Positions 46,331 to 56,241 of a stretch of 64,000 nt of DNA are shown here, piece by piece. The notes beneath the pieces were generated by a model. That model saw nothing but the letters and a program-made list of their open reading frames with translations, did no database searches and had not been told where the DNA came from. The position numbers and the translations under genes were made by a program. The first letter of the stretch is position 1. The number at the start of each line of letters is the position of its first letter. The DNA comes from Pseudopyrenochaeta lycopersici (lineage: Eukaryota; Ascomycota; Dothideomycetes; Pleosporales; Pseudopyrenochaetaceae): the NCBI GenBank assembly GCA_003313425.1, contig NHZP01000006.1, forward strand, positions 1,736,001 through 1,800,000, read 5' to 3'.

Positions 46331-49300
46331 AAGTTATCACAACCCAAGAGGAAAGGGCTTAAGACACGGAAACAACACAGCTACCTCTCCTGGAACCTAC
46401 TAAAAAAGGGATTCTAAGAACCTAGTATAGCGACAAGAAGGAAGAGAGCAGCGGCTCCTTATCTCCAGTCTATGAAGATGCTAAGGAAGACCTTAATAAT
46501 ACTATAGTGCTCTTAACTAAGGATCAGAAAAAGGAGAACTTCTAGAGACAACATTAACCAGGAACCCTAAAGCCAACAACGCCTACAGAGGCGGAAAAAG
46601 ATATTGCAGAACTTAACCGCCAACTACACGCGCAACATATATACGAAGCACAATATATTAACGCGTTAACCCCAGAAGAATAGGAAGCAGCCATAAAATA
46701 AGGAATAAGTACAGTTATTCCAGCTAAATAAGCAATGCAAGACATATTGCGGGAACACTACCGTTATCCTAAACATCATACGAAGGCAACATAAGAATAG
46801 GCAGAAAAAGCTAAGGAAGCATGGCAACCCGCGAGCGTCAGGGACGCACCACAGAAACTTCAACGAGCTAGACAAACATAGGCACCAGAACCCCTAGTAG
46901 TTAAGACCCCTAAATACGTATCACGACGCTAAATAATACCACCACTAACACGGGAAGACGCCTTCTATATACCAAACACCGAGAACCTAGTATAATAAGG
47001 GTATCTTTAAGTTAACTCCTACGGCGAAATCGTGCTTACAGACAGTGAGAAGTAAGACATCTATACGCAGCTCGAATAATAAATGCATTAGGAGGATAAC
47101 AAAGAGAATGTCGACCCTCTCTGGCATCTTACAGAAGAAGAAGCCTAAGAAATGTATAAGCACGCTGAGGCGGCTCAGACCCTACATACTATGCGTAAAG
47201 GACCACAGAAACTAGTACTAGACTACTTGATGGATCCACGCAATAAGCGACACAGTGTCGTCCACTAGTCCTTTTGTACCACAGACCTGTGCGCGATCTA
47301 CTATTCAAGTAAAACGGAACAGGGATACTTCCCTCACTCGTTTCACCAATGCAAATACCAATAGTATGATTATCTCAAAGTTAAATGCGACAACCACCTA
47401 TGGGATAAGAGGACTATCCTCTACTTCCTAGGAAATGACGACCCTGCGGCTACTATAGCGATGCAGCTAGTCTTTAATAGAGAATGCAATCAGCAATAAT
47501 AGCAAACGTGCCTTAACTCGGATTACCTTAAGCATAAAGACATTAAGACACTGAACGGGTATCAGGAGGAGCCTTTTTTAGGGTCACGCCTACTGATAGG
47601 TAAGAACTGCGAACCCTATGCGTAACAGGCACATAAGGACTCCTTAAGCTAAATATTAAGCTTAACGGAAGCTGGATAAAGGCACTAGTGGATTCTAGAG
47701 CACAACGGAGCTATATTTCTGCGCGAGCGATAGAACAAGCTGGCCTTGTTCTATCGTTAAAATTAGTACTATATCCATTAACAGTGGCTAATGGACAACT
47801 AATGCCATCAGAGTCTGTAATCACACACGAAGTACAGAACGTGCAACTCATCATCCAGAACCATAGGGAAACGATCGACCTAGACGTCTTCGGACTATCA
47901 CAACATAATGTAATACTAGGACTCCTATAGTTAAGAGAACATAGTCCAGATATAGATTAGAAAAGGAAAAAGTTCTCGTTTAAATGCTGTGGAACGGACG
48001 CAACCACAAGCAAGCCTACGCTGCGGCCGAGTGCCCGGGTAGATAAGAAGATAACAATCAGGATCCTTACTTTAAGTAAGGACGGCCTTAAGACACAAGG
48101 GTCTGACTCAGCAGGTACTAATAGGAGGCCCTTGGACCAACAAGCTAGAGTTAAGGAGTAAAGCGCAACTCTAGTAATCCCTAACAAGTATAAAGAATAT
48201 GAGTTACTCTTTTAGGAAGAGATAACTACAAAAGCATTACCTAAACATTAACCCTGGGATCACGAGATTATCCTACAGGAAGGAAAGCAACTAACTTTCG
48301 GCCTAATTTACGGTTTATTAGAAAAAGAACTTGAAACTCTGCGCGAATATATTAAGACGAACTTAAAAAAGGGATTTATTAGGGAATTACAATCGCCAGC
48401 AGGATACCCTATATTATTTATACTAAAAAAGAATAGGAAGTTAAGATTATGCGTTAACTACCAGAAACTCAACAACATTATAATAAAGAATTAATACCCT
48501 TTACTAAACATAGCAGAATTACGGGATCAACTAGCCTTTGCAAAAGTCTTTACAGCATTAGACTTAAGAGGAGCGTACAACCTTATTCGCATAAAGGAAG
48601 GTAAAGAATAGAAGACCGCGTTTAGAACACGCTACAGCCACTACAAGTATATAGTAATGCCTTTTAGTCTTACTAATGCACCAGCGACATGCTAGGCACT
48701 TATTAATAATATGTTAAAGGAATACCTAGACGTATTTGTTATCGCATACCTTAACGACATCCTTGTGTACTCTGATAATCTACAGGAACACATTAAGCAC
48801 GTTAAAACAGTTCTTGCCTGCTTAGGAAGATTTAGTTTGCTGCTTAAACCTAAAAAATGCGAGTTCTATAAGGAAGAAGTCGAATTCCTAGGATATATAG
48901 TAGGTGCACACGGAGTAAAGATGAGCGAAGAAAAAATAAGAGTAGTAAAAGAATAGCCCGAACCTAAAACAGTTAAAGACATACAGTTATTTATAGGATT
49001 TGTTAACTTTAACTAACAGTTTATTAAGGACTTTTCCAGAAAATCCATCCCACTTACTAAACTTATAAGAAAAGATACAAAATAGGAATAGGGAAACGAA
49101 TAAAGAAAAGCATTCTAGATGCTTAAGGAAGCCTGCATTACACTACTAGTGTTAATTACATTCTAAACAGGAGAACCCTTACAGTTTAAAACAGACGCCT
49201 TAGACCTTGCACTAGGTGCAACAGCGAAATAAGAACGTAATAGGAAATGGTACCTAATTGCTTACTACTCCAGGAAATTTACAGACCCTGAGGAACGCTA

Positions 49301-50935
49301 CGACGTGCACAATAAGGAGCTTATAGCCGTCGTTAACGCCCTTAACTACTGGCGGATCTACGCAGAGAGCTGCTTAGACCTCACGATATTTACGGATTAT
49401 AAGAACTTAGTTAACTTCACCACCACTAAGACCTTGAACTAAAGACAGGTTAGATGGGCTGAAATGTTAGGATAATACAAGTTTAAGATTATATATACGC
49501 CAGGAAAGGATAACAGCAGAGCTGATGCTCTCAGCCGCAGATTAGACATCGCAGGAACAAAAGTAATAGTTAGCGATGCTATCCTTTAAGTGAACTAGGA
49601 TGGAAGCCTAGGACCTAATAAGTTATTAAACAACACTATGATAATTACGTCTGAAGTACCTAAAGAATTATAAGAGGCAATTATCTGACAACACCACGAT
49701 GACCTAGTACATAGTTACCTAGGAATTAAGAGAACAATGGAACTTATATAGCGACACTACAGCTTCAAGAACATAAAGGATAAGGTTAAACAGTTTATTA
49801 AAAAATGCGCGGACTGTTATAAGAACAAACACAGTACCTACGCACCCTACGGAGAAATGCAAGCTATAGAGCTACCCGACGAACCTTGGGCAGACATTTC
49901 TATAGACTTTGTAATAGGGTTACTACTGTCTAAGGATCCCGCGACAGGAATTAAGTATAACGCTATCTTCAACATAGTCTGCAGATTTACGAAAGCAGCA
50001 GAGATAATACCGTTTAGAAACGACTACAACACAGAATAACTAGCGTTTATTGTCCTAGACAGACTAATACAATATCACGGTATACCTAAGTCTATTATAA
50101 GTAACAGAGACAAGCTCTTCACATCCAACTTCTGGTCTACCCTAATGGCTGCGATAGGAACAAAGAGAAAGTTATCAACAGCCTATCACCCACAGACAGA
50201 CAGATAGACAGAAAGAACGAACAGAATAATAAAGACCTACCTAAGAATTTACAGTAATTAACAACAAAATAATTAGGTCTTATTATTACTAATGGCACAA
50301 CTAGCCTATAATAACAAATTGTCAGAATCAACTAAGAAGACACCGTTCTTTGCTAACCACGGGAGACACCCTAATCTCTTTATGAAGTCATATCCTAGTA
50401 GAAAAACTAAAGCAGCTATAAAAACAGCTAAAGAAATAAAAAAGGTACACAAACAACTCTGAGAAAACCTTAAGAAAGTACAACGCGACAGTATTTCCTA
50501 CTAAAATAAGAAAAGAAAAATAGCACCTCAGCTAAAGAAGGGGGATAAAGCATACTTGCTTACGAAGAACCTACGTAACAAGCGACTAAGCAAGGGACTC
50601 AATCATATTAAGGTTAGACTATTTTTAGTTAAAGAACGAAACAGACCTATTAATTATACACTTAAGCTACTACTAGATGCAAAGATCTACCTACGCTTCC
50701 ATATCTCTAAGTTAGAACTAGCTGACTCTGCTACACTATTATAGAAAACATTCCAGTACAAACCTAAAGAAGAAAACGAGTTTAAAGTCGAGAAAATCTG
50801 GGGGTACTAACAGAATAGAAGAGTTAACGACCTGGAACTAAGCTTTAGTTACTTAGTTAAATAGAAAGGGTACCTAAGCGTAGAAAGCACGTGGGAACCA
50901 CCAGAGAATCTAAGAAACTGCTAAGAAAAAATTAG
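46331..50935 (+). pseudogene. gypsy-1B pol (protease, RT, RNase H, integrase, chromodomain)
   Basis: Linker to about 47,600. Protease near 47,685: ALVDSRAQRSYISARAIEQA (DSG reads DSR). RT 48,330-48,960: [40 protein letters not shown], and VIAYLNDILVYSDN, where YLDD reads YLND. RNase H 49,170-49,560: LQFKTDALDLALGA, FTDYKNLVNF, NSRADALSRR. Integrase: HHCC zinc near 49,690-49,830, core WADISIDFVIGLL, SNRDKLFTSNFW, STAYHPQTDR followed by TERTNR. Chromodomain near 50,860: YLVK, stop, KGYLSVESTWEPPENL. Full chromovirus order, broken by TAG/TAA stops. Confidence 0.95.
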
Positions 50936-51043
50936 AGAATATTAGGAGAGGGAGGAAAGGAAAAAGAAGAAACAAACCTAGAAGGTGGAGGCCTGCCTAG
51001 GCTCCGCTAGGGTCACTAGTTAATCTAAGGCACCTATAGTAGA

Positions 51044-51472
51044 CTATACTATTAGAGAAAAACTAACTAAGGTATTAACGGCCGGACAAGGAGCTTCCTC
51101 AGCAAACTCTAACTCTCTGTTATTATACATCTCTAACGCAAGACACAAAGCCTTCTTCTGCGCCCTTTCTTCCGCCTGCTTTAAAATCGCCTTATTCCAA
51201 AGCAACCGCGCGATCACGGTTGCTAGCAACTTCTTATTATTATCCACCTTCTTCTAGTACTTATTACGAGTTTTGTCTAGAGAAGCCTAGGACATGTTCA
51301 CACACAGTTTCCCTAAACGAGTGTATTCAGCACATTTTAAGTTCGAATTCAGCATAATATAACAAATAATATTATCCCTGAAACACTTATTATAAGCGAA
51401 TTCAGCAATGGTTTTAGCACAGAGGATTTCGTTATAAAGACGCAGATTACGAATCTAGGACTTAGACGACAT
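51044..51472 (-). pseudogene. gypsy-1B antisense gene, 142 residues
   Basis: Runs opposite to the element, between the chromodomain and the polypurine tract. ATG at 51,472, stop at 51,044: 143 codons in one frame with three TAG codons (KS-stop-IRN, NMS-stop-ASL, KY-stop-KKV) at probable Gln positions. The protein would start MSSKS, include AEFAYNKCFRDNIICYIML and LATVIARLLWNKAILKQAEE, and be strongly helical and charged. The gypsy-1A counterpart at 7,318-7,746 has exactly the same length. No family recognised. The downstream antisense position recalls antisense ORFs described in some plant gypsy elements. Confidence 0.65.
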
Positions 51473-51572
51473 TTTGTCTTACATTACTATAAACGCGGGG
51501 TACGCCGCCTTTAAGCTGATCTAGCTACACATCACGTAATTCGAGACGAATCCTAAAGAAGGAGAGGGATAG

Positions 51573-51969
51573 TGTTAGGATCTGGGATCCTGGACAGGGA
51601 GGGAGAGCCTTAAGTACTTACAGCCAGTTAAGAAGCGCCAGTGTCCTACTCTGTCACGCGTCACGTGACCGCTCGCTCCGCCAAGGACGAGCGCTCGCAG
51701 CGCTCGCAGCGAGCGCGACGAGCGCGTTATGTATATAGATCACCATAATGAACCCTTATGGCTTATTATGTTTAACTTAATATTATACTCTACAGTATAG
51801 TGATAGTAATACTGATTGTTCTCAACCCTTAGTACTCTTTACAGAAGCGCCCTCTTACTGTCTTAGTATTAAACTCCCCCCCGTCCATCTAGTCCCTCAC
51901 TCTATCCCGGAGAACCAACCTTGCAATCTCATTGGCCATCCTCACCGATAGCTTTTAAGATTCTTCACA
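51573..51969 (+). repeat. gypsy-1B 3' LTR
   Basis: 397 bp, preceded by the polypurine tract AAAGAAGGAGAGGGATAG (51,555-51,572). Confidence 0.97.
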
Positions 51970-51974
51970 GACTG

Positions 51975-52167
51975 TTAGTAGAGGTCGAGGTTAAGTAATA
52001 GGGGATAGTATTAAGACTAATCCTTAACCTCTACTCTAAGGGGGTAGCTCTTATTTATATACTAGCCCGTCTCTAGTGTAGTCCTAAGCCTTTCTAGGCT
52101 CTATCTAGTATAGGTCTAAGGGCCCTCCGCTGGGTCGTCCCCCGCTAGGTCTAGTATGTTCGTGACA
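51975..52167 (-). repeat. gypsy-2 3' LTR, main part
   Basis: The first 12 bp of this LTR (plus-strand view) lie at 44,992-45,003, before gypsy-1B. The junction is supported by the GACTG duplication on both sides of gypsy-1B. The reverse-complement start TGTCACGAACATACTAG is adjacent to the tract AAAAAAAAGGGGAGAG, fixing the orientation. Confidence 0.8.
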
Positions 52168-52839
52168 ATTACTCTCCCCTTTTTTTTAAGGGTTGTCCCT
52201 AACCCGTATAGACGTTACGCGCACGCTGTTTACGCCGCCCTAGTCCTAACGCGTCTCTAGTCGTTCACTAGGTAACGTAATATATTTCCTGTAAGCGGCT
52301 TTTACAGCTTTACCTATAAATCTTTTTACGTAAAGTAGCTGCCTTTACGACTGTTGTACGGTCGCCGTTTCCTAGCTGCCTTAGCGTATTCCTTTCTTAC
52401 AACTGCTGTTAGCTAGGGCCTTACGTGTTTAGCTTATAAAGTTTGCGTATATAACGCTGTTGCGTAGGTAAGTTATTATAGCCTGTCCCTACTAGCTGCT
52501 TGTTACCCCTTCACGTGGTTTGCCCTTTACAGGTAAGTTACTAGCAAGCTGCTGCCTACAACTACCCTAGTAAGAGGCTAGGTTTTAGAGGGTCTGTAGG
52601 CGCAGAGGTGTATAAGTATACTACTCCCCTTCTCTCTACTACCTATATCTACTTCCTTCTTCTAGGCAATTATACTGCTCTTTAACTTACTTAATAGGTT
52701 CTTAAATACTAACTAGCGTAAGTAACGCGCCTCTTCCTAGTTATATCTATAGTTTACCTAGTAACATACAGCTGCAGCTGTTACTTACTTAGTTTTAGTA
52801 TAAGGCCTACATCTCTGCTCTCTCTACAGTGTCCTGCAG

Positions 52840-53900
52840 GGACCCCAACAGCACAGTTCAGGGCATGTGTTACACGTTTCGCTCGGGCGAAGGCTATTAT
52901 ATCCGTAAGAATAACTTTAGTATATGCGGCTATTATTCCTCCTAAAAGAAGGGGGGTTATATTAAGGTAAGTAACTTACCCTTACTTCTAGGTTTAGCTA
53001 ACAGGTCTCTTAGATCAAACCTTCGTTTCAGCGTGCTATTAATTTACTTAACTAGCTAATTATAGTTATAAATTATAAAACTAATACAGCCTTATCCTGT
53101 CTTTAACCTAGGGATTCGCTGTCTAAGATCTTTATCGTTAATAATTATATTACGCTTGCCTAGACGCGTACTTATAATTATGCTATAGAGTTATGTTAGG
53201 CCTTCTCTACTATATCGCAGGCCTATAATTACCTTATTTATTCCTATCCTAAGGGGGAGATTAAGTTTAAGAAGGCCCGCTAGGTGTCTTAAGAGTTAAA
53301 TGTTAAGTAATACAAAGTAACTTTCTTACTGCTTCTTTTAGTAATACATAGCTAATATGTGCAGTTAGGAATTAGTACGTCTAGTTTAAAGTGCCTAGAA
53401 AATATAGTTATAGATAAAGGTATTAAGCGTAACTTTTAGTCTACTAGGTATTGTAGTAACTATAAGCGTCGCTAGTACTATTATAGAACTAACATTCCTG
53501 CTAAGTCTAATATTAGTTTGCCCTTTACCCCTTCGCCTATTAAGAAGTCTATTTGTTTAGGTTTACCTCCTACCTTTAGTAGTTCTATTAGTAGCTAGGC
53601 TTTAGCGCTTAGGATTATAGCTATGTTAGGTCCTAAGTAAGATTATAATACCTCTATGTTACCTTCCTTTTAGCCTTCTGTTTCCCCTAGCGCTTAGTCT
53701 ACCTGCCCTTAAGCTACCCTTTATTCTATAGAGTCGCCCTTAAGTCCTGTTCCTATAAATGCGTTTAATAAGGTCTTTTGTAGTAGTCCCTCGCTCTTTA
53801 CTAGTCCTCCTACTAGTAGTTATGCGTCGCGTTATTCTAATTACCTGCGTCGGGCGGATACTAGTTAGCGTAGAGGTAGTAACATAGAGATAGGGGACTA
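52840..53900 (+). pseudogene. gypsy-2 antisense spliced gene of unknown function
   Basis: Runs plus strand, opposite to the retroelement. An exon at about 52,850-52,966 (MCYTFRSGEGYYIRKNNFSI) joins in phase, across an intron-like 52,967-53,013 (GTAAGT, GCTAAC, CTTAG), to IKPSFQRAINLLN and a long frame with only TAG/TAA stops. Later parts read IELCQAFSTISQAYNYLIYS, RYCSNYKRR (perhaps a lost Cys-x2-Cys) and a Ser/Pro-rich tail. Limits are approximate. I recognise no family. It sits where gypsy-1 carries its own antisense gene, which suggests a shared architecture. Confidence 0.5.
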
Positions 53901-54079
53901 AACAGGTCTAGGGCGTGTTTCTAGTAGGCCTTATACAAGGTGTATTAGTTTAGTTTATAGGTATATAGTAATATTATAAATATCTTCCTATTCTCTTCTA
54001 AGCTTCTTCTAGGGCTAGCTCTGTTGTCGTTCTAGTTATCTTCTAAGGGTAGTAAGGGGTGCTTAGAGGTTACGCTCTA

Positions 54080-54815
54080 GAGATGCTAGGTAGTCTTATA
54101 GGAGTTTGTTATAGTAGTTAAGATTCTCCTCTAGCTCCTAGGTCGCATCTTTAATACTCTAACCTAGCTACTTTACCTTAAGCTCGCGCCTCCTTATAAG
54201 AGTTTCCCTATAATCTAGCATTCCTTCTACTTTGTATTAATCTCTTATAGGGGCGTCTACTAGGTCCTAGACAAGGCCTAGTTAGAACCCTCTCTATATT
54301 AGGGGTTCCACCTAGGGCTCTAATAGGGATACGTAGAAGATAGAGTAAATTCGCGCTATTAATAGCGGGAGGGTAAGCCTGTATACTAGCTTACTAATAC
54401 GCTCTTTAATATAGAACAGCCCTAAGTATCTTACCGCGAACTTCTTTAAGGGTCTTAAGGTTACTATATTCTTCGCCTGTAATAGTACTAGGTCTCTAAT
54501 AGAGAAGTGTTAGTTAGACTGTTTCGCATTATACTACTTTATATTACTTTACTGCGCCTTTTCTAGGCGTGCCCTTACCTCCTCCTATTATTAGTACTAT
54601 TCGTTTAGTCTATTACTAACTTACTGCCTAAGTTCTAGTACTCTTACAGAACCCTCCTAGGTTAGAGGCGGTTTACAGAGCTAGTAGCTGTCAGGGATTC
54701 TATTAAATCCCTTTAGGTCTGTCCTAAACGCCGCCTTAATAGAGCTTACGCTATATGCTAAGTAGTTTTTTAAGTTATAGGCGTACTCCGCGTAAGGTAG
54801 TAGCTCTACCTAGTT
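54080..54815 (-). pseudogene. gypsy-2 pol C-terminus (integrase end and chromodomain)
   Basis: Minus-strand reading: VELLPYAEYAYN (late integrase, typical of gypsy) near 54,800; KNIVTLRPLKKFAVRYLGLF and IKERISKLVYRLTLP (integrase C-terminal GPY/F region) near 54,400-54,500; then YKVEGMLDYRE and LEENLNYYNKLLQDYL, matching a chromodomain, near 54,100-54,230. Stops are TAG/TAA at Trp/Gln. The catalytic DDE and RT parts would lie to the right but are displaced by hAT-3. A chromodomain would direct integration to modified chromatin. Confidence 0.85.
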
Positions 54816-55195
54816 TAGGGTGGCAAATGGGTATAGGTTGGGGTTGGGTTGGGTTTGATTACATAAGACCCGTACCCAACCCAGCTCTATACCCAATCTT
54901 TATACGCTAGTGATGGGTATAGGTTGAGGTTACTGTGAATGGGTTGAGGTTAGGGCTAGGGTTATTAGGGTGAGGTTGGCTTAGGTCTGAGTAATCACGT
55001 TTTTTATATTAGGGTTACTACTAACTAATTAGGGTTAGGTATTTACTTCAGCTAATTATCACAGTTTAAGGGTTGCCGTGTTGTTTAGGAACTGTCGTAA
55101 ATTATAATTTATACATTATAACTACTTAGAGAAAGCTACTGCTAGATAAATCTACTGCCTAAAGAAGACTGCTACCCAGAGAAAACTAATGCCTA

Positions 55196-55748
55196 TTAGA
55201 AGAAATCTAGTAGAAACCTATTATAGTATCGCCTTGCTAACGCAGAATCCTTATGCTGAATAGTAACTCTCTTTGCATGGATTGTATTTATTATACAGTC
55301 TACTAAAAATTAGTATATATATAATAAAAATATTAAGGCGATAGTTACCTTTAAAATAACTAACTAGAAACGACTTAACTAACTCTTAGAGAGCCTTAAT
55401 TACACTACTCTAGAAGCGCAGTCCTTGCTAGAACTCTTAGGCTATTTTACAGACGAGGCGGGAGAACGGAAGCTTGCGAATAAGCAGATCAGTAGACTTT
55501 TAGTATCTTTTAATCTCTTAAATTACTACTGCTGTAAATAATTAGCTTATAACTATAATAAGAAACTGTAATAACTTACTGCCTAGCTTCTAGCGACGCT
55601 TTTTCTTAACTGTATTAGAAGTAGTTATTGTCTTTCGCGCAGATTTACTAGCTAGATCCTTTGCAGGCACACTGCCGCCAGTTACAGTCTTCCTAGGAGC
55701 CTTGCTGCTAGTTGTTGGACGCTTAGGAGGAGGTCTAGTTCTAGCTAT
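55196..55748 (-). pseudogene. Histone H3-like gene carried by hAT-3, three exons, RIP-stopped
   Basis: Exons 55,748-55,580, 55,531-55,349 and 55,302-55,196 (minus) sum to 459 nt: 152 residues plus stop. Introns of 48 and 46 nt have GTAAGT/GTAACT donors, GCTAAT/TACTAAT branches and CAG/TAG ends, and splice in phase. The start reads ATA (55,748-55,746), a likely RIP of ATG. Tail: ARTRPPPKRPTTSSKAPRK, then DLASKSARKT and VKK. Fold: GTV, EIKRY-x-KSTDLLIRKLPF, RLVCKIA, LRF-x-SSVIKAL and, in exon 3, TIHAKRVTIQHKDSALARR, all matching H3. Four stops fall exactly where H3 has invariant Gln (RYQKS, IAQ, RFQS, ALQE). Differences: Arg at the K4 and K9 positions, about 10 extra tail residues, and a YYNRFLLDFF extension. 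K27 and K36 equivalents are kept. Loop 1 has no insertion, so it is not an obvious CenH3. Confidence 0.92.
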
Positions 55749-55875
55749 TATATTTAACTTAATAGAGAGTAGTAAATTTAATAGAGCGCAGCTAATTATA
55801 GAGGTAGAAATTTAGTGTAGATAGGTAGAGGAAGAAAGCAGAAATTAAGCTTATTAGACTAATATGTCACCTTTA

Positions 55876-56135
55876 GTAAAGGTAAAGGTGAAGGTAAGAG
55901 CAAGTTAATGTAGCTAGCAAACAGGCTCTCCCGGCGTATAGCGCAGCAACGCTGCGATAAACTTTTGTAATAAACTATAGGACTGTAGAACTTAATACGA
56001 GCTTTTAATTAATCCTATTTTTATAGTAATCTAACTTTTTTTAGAGGTTGTACGTAGGTAGGCACCTATTCTACTCGCTAGCGCAGCGCATAGGCTACCT
56101 GTGTAGCCTGCTGTTTGCTCTCACCTTCACCTCAC
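55876..56135. mobile_element. 260-bp MITE-like insertion in hAT-3
   Basis: Inverted ends: GGTGAAGGTAAGAGCAA on the left and the complement of GGTGAAGGTGAGAGCAA on the right, each within about 30 bp of a TA (55,874-55,875; 56,136-56,137). Internal sequence has no coding capacity. The left end has a 7-bp extra repeat unit. It separates the H3-like gene from the unknown gene and could contain or disrupt their shared promoter. Confidence 0.5.
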
Positions 56136-56241
56136 TACATAATAACTTAAAGGCTTCCCTTGTCGCTTCTATATCTCTATTATTAGACACTAAACTACTT
56201 ACTACTTAATTATTACGTATATTTATTATAATTCCTGCGTA

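Larger units (their letters stand above)
45004..51969 (+). mobile_element. gypsy-1B chromovirus, complete
   Basis: 6,966 bp with 397-bp LTRs (45,004-45,400 and 51,573-51,969) and the target duplication GACTG (44,999-45,003 and 51,970-51,974). It is inserted 12 bp inside the gypsy-2 LTR. Same family as gypsy-1A but less RIP-mutated, so many domains can still be read. Order: gag, protease, RT, RNase H, integrase, chromodomain, antisense gene, polypurine tract, LTR. Confidence 0.97.
44992..54815 (-). mobile_element. gypsy-2 (chromodomain Ty3/gypsy), partial, minus strand
   Basis: Only the 3' part is in the window. The 3' LTR (about 205 bp) is split: 44,992-45,003, then gypsy-1B, then 51,975-52,167; read on the minus strand it begins TGTCACGAACATAC and ends CCCTAACA. 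A polypurine tract precedes it (52,168-52,187 complement). Pol C-terminus is at 54,080-54,815, where hAT-3 interrupts it. Between pol and the LTR lies about 1.8 kb containing an antisense spliced frame. Confidence 0.85.

Noticed and set aside
46554..46875. Two overlapping minus-strand frames inside gypsy-1B
   Set aside because: Cysteine-rich readings that are shadows of the gag-pol linker; the gypsy-1A copy does not keep them open.
54830..54990. GGGTT-rich tract resembling telomere repeats
   Set aside because: Units are irregular, occur inverted at the other end of the same element, and fit hAT subterminal repeats.
55321..55500. Plus-strand reading LNYTTLEAQSLLELLGYFTD with few stops
   Set aside because: It is the antisense shadow of exon 2 of the histone H3-like gene, which explains its openness.
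55196..55748. Interpretation as a centromeric histone (CenH3)
   Set aside because: Loop 1 (IA-x-EF-x-QGLRF) has the ordinary H3 length without the CenH3 insertion, and the tail keeps recognisable H3 motifs; a divergent H3 variant fits better.
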